DNA of 64,000 nt. Source: Phoenix dactylifera. Its lineage: Eukaryota; Streptophyta; Magnoliopsida; Arecales; Arecaceae. Shown here piece after piece: positions 1-10,481 of the stretch; position 1 is the stretch's first letter; the number at the start of each line of letters is the position of its first letter. Where the stretch lies: assembly GCF_009389715.1 (NCBI RefSeq), contig NC_052395.1:5852812-5916811 (forward strand). The letters run 5' to 3'. The notes under the pieces are model-generated. The model saw only the letters and a program-made list of their open reading frames with translations, did no database searches and was not told the DNA's origin. Made by a program: the position numbers and the translations under genes.

Positions 1-1169
1 CTATCTGGTCTTTGAAGATCCGGCTGTCCAGCCTTTGATAAGTTGCCCCGGCATTTTTTAAACCGAACGGCATCACTTTGTAGCAGTAAGTTCCCCCGTC
101 GGTGATGAAGGCTGTCTTTTCCTCATCTTCTGGCGCCATGCGGATCTGGTTATATCCGGAAAAGGCGTCCATAAATGCCAGCAGCTCGTGACCTGAGGTG
201 GAGTCCACGAGCTGGTCAATGCTGGGGAGTGGGAAGCTGTCCTTTGGGCAGGCTTTGTTCAGGTCGGTGTAGTCCACGCACATGCGCCACTTCCCGCTGG
301 CTTTCTTGACGAGGACCACGTTGGCGAGCCATTCCGGGTAGGATATCTCCCGGATGAAGCCAGCTTCAAGGAGCTTGCCGACCTCCTCGGCTGCTGCTCG
401 CTGTCGTTCAGGGGCAGCGCCTCGTTTCTTTTGTCGCACGGGCTTGCTGGTTGGCTTCACTTGGAGCCGGTGGACCATGATCTCCGGGTCTATCCCCGGC
501 ATGTCTGCAGGCGACCATGCGAAAACATCCATGTTGTCTTGTAGAAAATTGACGAGGCGACCCCTCTCATGCTCGTTGAGGCCAGAGCCGATCTGCACGG
601 TTAGCCCGGGAGAGATCTCTCGTAAAGGAACTTGAATTAATAACTCACCAGGCTCTACCCGCTCTTTCTGAGGGTTGACCCGTGCCTCCAGAATCTTAGT
701 CGAGGGCTGGTCGGTCGCTGGGACAGGCACCTCGGCTGGTCGCTTTGCCTCGTGGGTCGCCAGGTAGCATCGCCTTGCCACCATTTGATCTCCTCGAACT
801 TCGCCGACTCCCTGGCCGGTGGGGAACCGCATGAGCAAGTGGTGAGTTGAGACCACTGCTCGGAGGGCGTTGAGGCCTGGCCTTCCGAGGATGGCATTGT
901 AGACTGAGGGAAGGCGTATCACGAGGAAGCTCATCCCCACGGTACTTTCACGGGGGGCGAGCCCAACTGTGACCAGTAGGTCAATCTCGCCCTCTACTGG
1001 GACTGCATCCCCAGTAAATCCAACTAACGGAGCATTCATCCTCCGTAGCTGTTCTTTGGTCATCCCCATTTTACAATAGGCACCATAATACAAAACATTC
1101 GCCGAGCTTCCATTATCGACCAAGATGTGTTTTACATCAAATTTGTTTATGATCATGGAGATGACCATG
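1..1169 (-). CDS. pol region (protease and part of reverse transcriptase) of the Ty3-gypsy element
   Basis: An aspartic-protease-like motif (ILVDNGSSANVLYY) lies near 1120-1080 and a downstream hydrophobic ILGRPGLNAL motif near 880. From about 540 to base 1 the text is reverse transcriptase (EWLANVVLVKKASGKWRMC, VDYTDLNKACPKD, FMDAFSGYNQIRM, VMPFGLKNAGATYQRL). The YxDD box, RNase H and integrase would lie beyond the left edge. The domain order RT after protease fits Ty3-gypsy. Confidence 0.8.
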
Positions 1170-2769
1170 GCATCATCATGGGGAGTTTCAACTCCCTCTA
1201 GATCATCATCTGAAAAGGAGATGGCTTCAGAGGCGCGCAGGCGCTTTGAGGAGATTCCTTCCCCTGAAGTTTCTCCAACCGAGGCCCCGCCTTGGATGGT
1301 GTTGATGACGCCGGCGATGGGCCTGTTGGCATTTGAACCTTCAGGCCGTGTGGCTCCTTCGACTGGCTTCTTCTCTTCACGCCGGCCTTGTACAAACCGA
1401 TCGAGCACCCCTCGGCAGATGAGTGCTTCGATCTCGTTTCGGAGCTGATAACAATCCTCAGTATCATGGCCGTGATCCCGGTGGAAACGGCAATACTTCC
1501 GGGAATCACGACAGATTCTGGTATCTTGTTTCGAAGGTGGGAGCCGGATGCGATCCCAACCCTCGATCTCCATGAGGATTTCAGCCCGAGGAGCATTGAG
1601 GGGAGTGTATTTTTCATACCTCTCCTCGGGTGCATGGGCCCGCAGTTGGAATTTCGGGCGGAGTGGTGACCTCTGCTGTGGCGGTCCCCTCAACCGGTGT
1701 GGACTCTTCGGGCGGGGCGGGTTCTTAGCTCGTCGCGGAGACGGGCTTCTGGGCTGGCCGCGCTCCTCGCGGCGTCTCTTCCTGGGGTTCTGCTCGGTGC
1801 CGCCCCGCCTAACGGCCACGGCTTCCTCAGCCTTGGCGTACTTCCGCGCCCGGGCGAGCATTTCGGGGAGGTCCGCAGGAAAATTCTTCTCGATCGAGAA
1901 GAGGAACTTGTAGGACCGGGCTCCAGTCTTCAGTGCTGACATTGCGATTGACTGGTCAAGCTCCCGGACCTCCCATGTTGCGGCGGTGAACCGGTCCAAA
2001 TACTCCTTGAAGGATTCTCCCTCCTTTTGTTTGACATCAAGGAGGGAGTCGGATGTCCGCCGCTGGGGCTGGCTAGCGGCAAAATTGCCAGCAAACTGTC
2101 TGCCGAGCTGCTCAAAGGAGGAGACAGTATTCGGCTTCAGCCCGGTAAACCACAGTCGGGCTGGTCCTCGGAGTGTCGCCGGAAAAGCCTTGCACATCAT
2201 GGCCTCCGAGGCTCCTTGTAGGGCCATTAAGACCCGGTAGCTTTTCAGGTGGTCAAGGGGATCAGCCTTGCCGTTGTAAGGCTCCACCTGGGGCATCTTG
2301 AACCGTAGCGGAACTGGTTCATCTTCGATCTCCGGGGAGAAGGGTGACTTCGTAGTGAACTCGAAGACGCCGTCACGTCCTGATTTTCTCCCGTGGAGTG
2401 CCTGGATCTGGCGCTCCAGCTTCTCGACCTTCTTGTCGAGTTCGTCATTCTGGAGGATTGCTGTAGCGGTTCGTTCGGGTGCAGGTTGCCCTGGAACCGA
2501 CTCAGCTTCTGAAGGTTGTGGCCAGCCTCCGTGGCCTCTGACTGGGTGCTCTCTCCAGAGGGAGGCCTGGACTTGAGAGTCCTGACCTCGAAGGGGAAGT
2601 CCGCTTGTAGGAGGCTCCGAGGCTTGCACTTGTTGCACCAGGGCATCAAACTGCTCCGGCCGGACTTGAGGGGTTGACTCGGCCGGAGGCGGCGAGTTTT
2701 GGACAGAATGTTCAGGACTGGGTGGAGGACGTCGAGAGGCGTTGGAAGCCCCTTTGCTTCTTAGCTTCA
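1170..2769 (-). CDS. gag region of the Ty3-gypsy element
   Basis: The region starts at the ATG at 2769, 35 bases after the LTR end. It encodes a long gag-type protein: a polar N-terminus with a coiled-coil-like stretch (DELDKKVEKLERQIQAL), then the retrotransposon gag core (MPQVEPYNGKADPLDHLKS; ARLWFTGLKPNTVSSFEQL), an Arg-rich stretch, and a knuckle-like CRFHRDHGHDTEDC motif near 1470. It would form the virus-like particle of the element. The boundary with the protease part is approximate. Confidence 0.75.
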
Positions 2770-2803
2770 TGGCAGCGACTCGGGCCCTTCCTCTAGCGCC
2801 AAC

Positions 2804-3922
2804 TGTTGCTGGAAATTGGACCCAGGGGCCGCCACGGAGCCAGGGGAGGAGGAGCTCCGCCGCAGGGAGGGCGGACGGCTGTGCGCCGGCCGGCTGCGTC
2901 CTCCTGGAGGGTGAGCGAGTGAGGGAGAGTGCGTCCTGTCCTGTCCTGCAAAAAAGCCGGTGGCCGGGCTCTCCGGCGCCGGCCCTCCGATGCTTAAGTC
3001 AGAGGGGGCAAATATGTGGAGAGAGCAAGGAGGAGATATGTGGAGAAGATGAAGAATAATGTGCTCAATTGTGTCTGTGCTGTTTACTTGTGTTCCCGTC
3101 TCCCCCTCTTTCCTCCCAGGCTCCCTTTTATAGAAGGATTTAATGTTGCCCGGAAGGTGACAGGGAGTTTGTTCTCTTTTGTAATAATTGGGCACGATTT
3201 GGCCCATTAATGGCGTAGTGGAAAATAAGGCCGAATCAGACCGGAACCAGGGAGTTGTCATGGTCGATCGGACCTGTTGGAGTGGTTGAACCGCCGGCCG
3301 TGGTAGGCTCGGGGTCCATGGATGGTAAGTGCATTTATTACCGAGTGAACCGGCGGTCAGGGAGAGCCATACGCTTTGATGGTTCAGTGATCCGGAGATC
3401 GTCTTGAGCCGTGTTCATTAAATGACTAAGTGCATCGGAGACTTGAGGGGGTCTCATGCATTAATGGCAGGTCGTGCCGAATACCTGCGGAGATCTTATG
3501 CCTTGATGGCTTGGAGATAGCGGCAGGTTGTAGTAGAGTTGTCAGGTCCCTCAGGGGGGTTAGGCAGGAGTTGAACATTTGGTCAAGGTAATCTGCTCGG
3601 CAGGGGTGCCGAGCCGAGCTGGTCGCCCAATGGGGCGCCCTGTGGCGGGGTCGCTTCTAATGCTCCTGGTCGGCGCCCTTTGGTCGAGCGCCTTCTAGCC
3701 GAGCGCCTTTATTTCGCGCTCTTTCCTCTCTGGTCAGCGCCTTCTAATCGAGCGCTTTTCTGGTCGGCGTCCTCTGGTCGGCTCTTTCTTGGTTGTGTTG
3801 GTTGGTCCGAGCGCCTCTCGGCGCTCCCTCTGGTCGGCACTCTTTGGCCGAGCGCCTTTTCGGTCGGCGCTTTTTGGCCGAGCGCCTCCGTGGCGGTATG
3901 ACTTGGGGTTTTTCCCCCAACA
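2804..3922 (-). repeat. 5' LTR of the Ty3-gypsy element
   Basis: On the minus strand this 1119-base block starts TGTTGGGGGAAAAACC at 3922 and ends in CA at 2804-2805, the usual TG...CA LTR ends. It is followed at once by TTGGCGCTAGAGGAAG, a sequence commonly found as the primer-binding region directly after the LTR in Tat-type elements. The gag ATG lies at 2769. The part between 3600 and 3900 is rich in short repeats of the GAGCGCC/GGTCGGCGC type. Confidence 0.85.
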
Positions 3923-4069
3923 CCAATCTAAATGATAATTTCTGAAAGAACTAGATTAGTCGATTTGATTGAGAGAGAATGCAAGGCTTCCATGAGATAA
4001 AGGAGGGTTAAGGGGGAAGGTACCATCCAAAACCCATTTTATGTACCACCTATACACTACAGGAAAAGG

Positions 4070-4192
4070 TACATTTTCCGACGCTTTTTTCCCGACGCTA
4101 GGAAAAAGCGTCGGGATAGTTTTGATCAGCGCGACGACGCTTTTAAGCGTCGCGGTAAGCTGGACCTACGACGACGCTTATAAGCGTCGTCG
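4070..4192. repeat. Left subterminal repeats of the CACTA element
   Basis: Five or so copies of the CGACGCTT / AAGCGTCG motif in both orientations lie just inside the left terminus, several forming short palindromes such as GACGCTTATAAGCGTC. Subterminal repeats of this kind are the known binding sites of CACTA transposases. Confidence 0.8.
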
Positions 4193-4296
4193 TATGCCAA
4201 ATCCTTTCCAACCCTCTCTGCCTTAAAAAGTCTCGTCTCGTCTCCTCTCCTCTCATTCAAAAGGGTCCCCATCTCCTCTCCTCTCCATCTCACTTC

Positions 4297-4475
4297 CCGA
4301 GCTCCGATCGGCGTCCCCGAGCTCCGATCGCCTCTCCATCTCGCTTCCCGAGCTCCGATCGGCGTCCCCGAGCTCCGATCGCCTCCCCATCTCGCTTCCC
4401 GAGCTCCGATCATCGTCCCCGCGCCGACATCAATCCATCGCCTCCCCATCTCGCTTTCCGAGCTCCGATCGGCTT
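4297..4475 (+). repeat. GC-rich minisatellite inside the CACTA element
   Basis: At least six copies of GAGCTCCGATC lie in about 180 bases, linked by CTCCCCATCTCGCTTCCC or GGCGTCCCC spacers. The block lies between the left subterminal repeats and the captured gene, next to a pyrimidine-rich stretch that looks like a plant 5' UTR and first intron ending TTGGTGATTGCAG at 4649. Confidence 0.75.
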
Positions 4476-4671
4476 CCCGCGCCGACATTAATCCATCGCC
4501 TCCCCATCTCGCTTCCCCGCCACCGTCGACCTCGCCCTCCGGTTTCCTTCTTCTTCTCTCGTTTCTTGCATTTTTTGCTCTTGGCTCTAGTATTTTGTGT
4601 TGATTTTTGGGGGTTTTTTCTGATCCCTTTCCTTTCTTGGTGATTGCAGGTGCTTCCGGGATAGTTTAATA

Positions 4672-5605
4672 TCCAGTCAAGAAGACTGCAATGGCTTTAG
4701 GAGAAGCCCTGTTTGATGAAGAGCTCGGCAAACCTATAGGGCAGATTGTTGCCGTATGCGGCCGCAACCAGATACTGAGTTCCACATTGCAGTCAATTAA
4801 GTGGAGGGTCCCTGTGAAGGTGGTGTAGCTGGTCTGAGATAATAATTAACAAGCCTGCATTGTTGGTACATTTTAAGCTTTTGTTTGTTGAGAGCTGTTC
4901 AATATTGCCTTTGTTGTCAGATTAGAGGATTTGAGACCCAGATGGAGAAATGGATGGGTGCTTGTGATTGTATCATAACAAAGGTACCATGGTTTCCTAG
5001 ATGTCCAGATCAGTCTGCTAAGGAGTTTTTTTTCAGATGGCTTCAATGTGCTCTCGTGTTTGTAGGCAGGGCCTGGTACAATTGCTGAGGCATTGATCAG
5101 GGGACTTCCTATCATCCTCAATGACTTCATACCTGGACAGGTCAGTGTCTACTCCCTACTGTCCTGCCATCTCTGTTTCATTCCAACCTCATTAAGTGCC
5201 CATTGACATGTTCTCCATTAAAAGGGCTATATGCCATAGCTAGGCCTCTTATTCAAACTACTGGTTGTAGTCTGAATCAACAAGATTGGTGTTTAGTTAG
5301 CTGCCATGTTCTAAGTGCATGGAGAACTGTAACAAGACTGGTATTTACAGAATGAAGCTATTTCCATCCAAAGAAAAAAAGAAAAAAAGAAAGAAAATGA
5401 AGTTATGGATGATGTATCATGATGCATGAATCTCTACACAAGTGTGTGCATGCATATCTGTATCTCCAACTTCATAAAAACCAAAGTACAAGACCATCTG
5501 CATTTACTCCTTGGAAATATGACTCTGGCCTTGGGTCTCATTCTGGTCTTGCAGGAGGTTGGCAATATCCCATATGTAGTAGACAATGGAGCTGGAGCTG
5601 GACTC
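4672..5605 (+). pseudogene. Captured fragment of an MGDG synthase gene (four exons, three introns)
   Basis: Four exon blocks encode contiguous pieces of the monogalactosyldiacylglycerol synthase catalytic domain (GT28 family, chloroplast envelope galactolipid synthesis). Exon a (4672-4819) reads [20 protein letters not shown] and CGRNQILSS; exon b (4921-4983) reads RGFETQMEKWMGACDCIITK; exon c (5066-5140) reads [20 protein letters not shown]; exon d (5555-~5600) reads EVGNIPYVVDNGAG. Each is bounded by GT and AG, and exons b and c are whole codon multiples. The best match by recognition is the type-A enzyme MGD1. Introns are present, so the fragment was taken from genomic DNA, not from mRNA. 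The N-terminal domain and the end of the catalytic domain are missing, so it cannot make active enzyme. Confidence 0.88.
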
Positions 5606-6237
5606 TTGGCGCTTCCGTGATTGCAGGTGCCTCCGGTTCCGACTTCACAAATTACATATAGATAGTTTAATATGTTTGATGTGTAAGCAAGGTAATCAAA
5701 AATACCTTATTATATATGATGAGACAGTAATTGTACAATATATTCTTTTTCTTTCCCTATGTTAACTAGATATTTACATCAGAAAGAAAAACTTTAACCA
5801 GATATTGGCCTTCATTATTCCTAAAGAGTCCTATATACATCTCAAATCATAAGTTCGAAGGGGCATCTTTCAAAGTTATGATTATTACATATTTTGCTAT
5901 TTTTCAGGGGGCAAGGCATGAAAAGCTTACTCAGAAACTTAGAATTATTATTATGCTACTTCGGAAGGAAGTTATTGAAATGGCCTAGCTGCCAAATAGA
6001 TATCCACTTGCTATGAAAATAATTGCATTTTAATTTCTGCATGACAGCAATTTGTTATATTAATCTCATCATATAAGCTTGTCTTTCAAATTATAGGAAA
6101 GGAAGCATAAGTGATTCGGCATAAAGTTTTAACTTCTTTGACTTTTTGTAAAACAATAAGCTGCAAGATAACTCATGTATATATGTATTTTGACCTTTAT
6201 AATTTACATTCGTATTTTTATTTTTTTTAAAAAATAG

Positions 6238-6612
6238 CAATCCCGACGCTTTAAAGCGTCGGCCAAAATACATTTGCCGACGCTTTAAAGCGTCGGCGAA
6301 AACGCAAAACTGGTTAGTCTATATCGACGCTTTAAAGCGTCGGGAAATCTGTTTTTTCCGACGCTTTAAAGCGTCGGGAAATCTGTTTTTCCCGACGCTT
6401 TAAAGCGTCGACGAAAACGCAAACTGGATTGGGCTTTATCGACGCTTTAAAGCGTCGGTAAAGCCGTTTTTGCCGACGCGGCAAATCCATATTTTTGCCG
6501 ACGCTTTCTCTTAGCGTCGGCAAAAACCGGACCCACGCCCACCTGCCCGACGTCTGACCCACGCTTTGGATCGCGTGGGTTGGAAATTCGCCGACGCTTA
6601 TAAGCGTCGGTA
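6238..6612. repeat. Right subterminal palindromic repeat array of the CACTA element
   Basis: About ten copies of the perfect palindrome GACGCTTTAAAGCGTC and close variants lie within 375 bp, separated by short AT-rich or AAAACGC spacers. The array is richer and more uniform than the left side, an asymmetry common in CACTA elements. Each unit could form a small hairpin. Confidence 0.88.
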
Positions 6613-6658
6613 GAGACAAAAAAAAGCGCCGGGAGTTATTCCTTCTTTTGTAGTGATA

Positions 6659-7309
6659 GGCCCCCATGGCAACAATCTAGTTTATTAAGATTAAGGTTTA
6701 TTATAATTTGGTTTAAAAGTCTTATTCTTGTTATAATTAAAGTTCAAAATTTTTTGTGTATTTCATATTTTAATAATTAATTTCTTTTCATAAAAAAATC
6801 AATCCCTTTTCCTTTGATAAAAAAATGAAAAATGGATAACTTTATTTTATTCTTTACAATATTTTCAAAACTATTTAATTTAAAATATTAAAAAATTACT
6901 GGCTTCAATATATTTCTATATTTGCATGTAATTTTTTCTTACAACTTTAACATGTCAATAATCTTCTTTATGTTGTGATTTTTTGGTACACTTCTTTATG
7001 CTGTGTTTTTTTGGTACATTTCTTTATGCTGTGTTTAAAGAGTCATGGCAGTATTTAATATATAAAATTAATACTTTTATATTATACATATTTTATTTAA
7101 ATAATTTATGATGTTTAAAGTACTTTAATAAAAAAATTTGGCTAGATCGATGATCTAGGTTCTTGGCCAAATCATTCTTGCATATCTTTATTTAGGATTG
7201 GAATTGATCCCAGCATTAATATACACTTTTAGCCAATATTTTTATTTTATGTTAGCTAATACATCTTTAAGGAATATTTCTGACTTATCAGTAAGAAAGA
7301 AAAAATAAT
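6659..7309. other. AT-rich intergenic DNA, no gene seen
   Basis: Strongly AT-rich sequence without a convincing reading frame. A short internal duplication around TTTATGCTGTGTTTTTTTGGTACA lies near 6971-7035. Confidence 0.6.
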
Positions 7310-7317
7310 GACGAGCT

Positions 7318-7745
7318 ACAAATTAATATAGGCAATTTATCATTAAAATGGGGTAAAGTGTTATTTTCTAGTATTTTAAAAAAAATATTGTTAAAATAAT
7401 GCTGCTGATTGTATGATAAAAATGAATTACAAACTAATACCTAGTAATTTATCATAAATATAGGGCAATGTATTATTTTCTGTTGTTTTTTAAAATATTA
7501 CTAAAACAATGGTGCATGATGCACGTTCTTTGATAAAGGGACCTACAAGTTAATACGTATCAATTTATCATAAGTGTAGGATAAAAAAAATATTGCTCAA
7601 CTTTTTTTAAAAAAAATGTTACTAAAATAATATCGTAAAATCTGTGGCAAAGATGATCAACAAACTAACATCGAAAAATTATCATAAAGGTCAGACAAAA
7701 TATTTCTTTAGTAATTTTCAAAATATGCTATCAAAATAATGTTTT
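7318..7745. repeat. Diverged tandem repeat, about 114 bp by 4 copies
   Basis: The phrase ACAAACTAATA and its variants recur at 7318, 7429, 7545 and 7660 (spacings 111, 116 and 115). Each time it is followed by AATTTATCATAA, then a T/A-rich stretch and TTACTAAAATAATG. The copies are clearly diverged, so the array is old. No coding potential. Confidence 0.7.
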
Positions 7746-9755
7746 GGATTCTAATCTTTTTTGCAGTGTTATTAAGTTACCTATAATTCTCCCTCCATCT
7801 TAAAGCAGACCACCGAAACTACAACCTACTTTTATCTTGTAGCAAAAAAGATTATGTGATAATGTATCACCGCTCAAAAGGTTTGCCATGGCAATATGCT
7901 TGCAGAGAAACAAAGCGCGCCATTAAAATCCCAACCAATGAAAATGATATCCCACACTGCATGTCTTATGCGACGAGTCGCACATGAATGGTCCCAAGAC
8001 ACCAACCAAGAGCAGCAACAACGACTGAGTTGCCTCCTATACTGCGCCCTATTTAAAAGAGCTCTGCTAGGAGAGTGTTGAGTCTGTGACTCTGTGTTCC
8101 TTCGCCAACTTTTTTTTTTTTTTTTTTTTCTGGAGTGTGCTTATATACGGATGGTATGAGCTACCACTATATAAATAATAATAATAATAAAAAAATAAAG
8201 GAGCAGCAGCGGAAGAAAATTCAATCTGGCCGGTGATGCTCGTGCACGTGCTCGTCCCCACGGACGTGAGCCGCGCCAACATTATCCAAAAGACGCAAAC
8301 TCCGGCAATGAAACGGTGAAACGGTTATCACGTTACGCTGACGGATAAATAGATAGATAGCCATGTGACCGCCGTTACGTATGTTTCCCTCTGCCACCCC
8401 ACCTATAATATTCCTCCAACGATATCTAAAAAACTTATGTAAGTTTATAAAATAATGTGGGGATATTGGAAAATTTCTTTTGACTTATATCCATATATAT
8501 TATGAGGACCCATGGATGGGCGAGGTGTGTCTGGGGTCACGAGGACGCAGCTCGTATGATGGATTTTTTGAAGTGCTCACCCACCCTCGCCTCTCCCTCA
8601 TGTGACTCTCTCGTTGGACGCCAATCCCGGTAAGTTTGGTTGCAGGGGTCGGTATAATAATGGATAGAGCGAGGAGAGGTTTCTACCGGGGAGGTTGATG
8701 CACGACAGCAGGGAGAGCAAAGGGAGAGAGAAGAAATATAAAAGAAGGAGAGAAGAGGAAGGGGGAGAAAGAATCTGACTTCTCATTCGGCTCTGCTCAA
8801 AATTTCACATGCGAGAGCTTGAAGAAAGAAAATTAATTTTTATTCATCATAGCATAATCCTAAACAATATACGGACTCATGTATATAGGGTCACAAAATA
8901 ATAAAAATATACTTAAAAAAAAACAATTTCATAAACCTTAAAATGACAATATGCAAATAAACTCCTAATATAAAATCAAGCTGACTGAACTGGCTGAACT
9001 TTGTAGCGATCTTAGACTCGAGTAATGATTGACCTGGCACTGGTGTCTGTACCAGAGGTTTACAAAAAAAAACGGTGGATAACCGAAAAATAAGCCCCTG
9101 CATAGAAATGGAGACAATGGATAGTTGCAAAATGTATATCGCCACCTCATCCTGCTACCATCTAATTGATAACGATTGCTAACTAGACCCGTTTTAGTTG
9201 ATTTCCGGCTATCCAGAAATAATTCTTTTTTATCTCTCTTTCTAAATTTTTGTTCAGTTTTCCCCGCGCAAAGCAGGGCTGTAAATGAGTAGGAGCCCTG
9301 AGCAAGCTTTATTTGGGATTAGCTTGATCAGATAACTACTAGAGGTGTTTAAGCTCTTACATGTGAGCTACAAAAATGAGTTACTAAAATGGCTTTTATT
9401 CATCCTTGCAAATCATCTCATATTTCATTTGGCTACTCATGAATGCACCTACCGCTTGGACCTAACTTTTTTTTTTTTTGCCTTTCTAGAAGGTGAAATG
9501 ACTTCACCCTAATACGAAAAGATACTTATCAAGGTTTTTTCCCTCCATAGATCGGTCATTTGCTTTGTTTTTTTTCTTATTTGGTAACCAAACAACACCC
9601 AAGTGCGGTTAGTCATGATTATAAAAAGGCTTGGCTCGTGAGCCATGTAAAAGAGTCAAATATTAATTTGGGCACACCCTTCTATTTATTTAAGTTGGCT
9701 AATGTTCATGATTAATTTATTTTTAGATTCAATTTGTAGTGCTGCTTCAGCTTAA

Positions 9756-9804
<49 letters not shown>

Positions 9805-10402
9805 GATGAGCTTCATAAACCTGCAAACTTAAAAAGTAGAGCTCGACTAGTTTGATTGTGTTAGCACAGCAATGACGAACCTTCTTTCTAGTAACCATGG
9901 GGAAGATGGGATCCACCAATCGGGTGGTAGTGATCATTAAGGATCGGCAAGTAGGAGCACCACAACCTACTTAAAAGTTGGCACACAAGTTTTATAGAGA
10001 GATTAAAACGATCACGGGCATCGGGTGGCCAGCACTTGCTGTTTGGTCGTACACATGATTTTTGTGCACCCCACCTCCCAAAAATATCAAACGCTCAAAA
10101 TTATAAACAAAGAAAAGGAAGCTTGAGAAATGAGAGCACGTCCTTCACAATTTTATATTTTTTTGATTTTTTTTTTATAGAAAAGATGAGTCTGGAGTAC
10201 ATAGTAGAAATTTCCCTGGATGTCTAAGGTTAGGAAAATAAAACAAAAAGAAAAATCGAAGGAAAATTCCAACACAAGAAAACTGCTTCGGAATCCACAA
10301 ATGGAAGTCTAAAATTTTCTACGAAAATTGATCCAAATTAGCCCTACTCAAATTCTCCCTAAATGAGAATTTTTTTTGAGATTTTTCGAGCTCTCCTCAC
10401 CA
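7746..10402. other. Intergenic region with simple repeats, no gene supported
   Basis: Only short chance frames are present. A T tract (8110-8130), an (AAT)n run near 8175-8195 and an (AT)n tract (9758-9801) are visible. A CCAAT motif near 7935 and CTATTTAAAAG near 8048 could be promoter debris, but no following gene is evident. Confidence 0.5.
9758..9801. repeat. (AT)n microsatellite
   Basis: An uninterrupted alternating AT tract of about 44 bases. Confidence 0.95.
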
Positions 10403-10450
10403 TTAGATGAGTTGACGGAAATCGGGCCCAAGGTGGTGGTGAATCAAGAA

Positions 10451-10481
<31 letters not shown>

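Larger units (their letters stand above)
1..3922 (-). mobile_element. Ty3-gypsy LTR retrotransposon, 5' half (left part outside window)
   Basis: Read on the minus strand, the order is LTR, primer-binding region, gag, protease, reverse transcriptase, which is the Ty3-gypsy order. The element enters at 3922 and runs off the window at base 1 inside the reverse transcriptase, so the second LTR and the far target-site copy are not visible. The RT text (VDYTDLNKACPKD, FITDGGTYCYKVMPFGL) is the type found in the Tat/Retand group of plant elements; that lineage call is from recognition and is less certain than Ty3-gypsy. The visible coding part looks largely whole, suggesting a fairly young insertion. 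Age cannot be estimated without the second LTR. Confidence 0.93.
4055..6655 (+). mobile_element. Non-autonomous CACTA (En/Spm) transposon carrying captured host DNA
   Basis: The left end reads CACTACAGGAAAAGG at 4055 and the right end reads CTTCTTTTGTAGTG, ending at 6655, giving inverted termini that begin CACTACA. The trinucleotide ATA occurs directly outside both ends (4052-4054 and 6656-6658), the 3-bp target duplication typical of CACTA elements. Both ends carry repeated subterminal motifs built on CCGACGCT...AGCGTCGG. At 2601 bp it is far too short to encode a CACTA transposase and I see none, so it must be moved in trans. The inside holds a GC-rich promoter/UTR-like region, a minisatellite and an MGDG synthase gene fragment. 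The intact ends and TSD suggest a fairly recent insertion. Confidence 0.93.
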
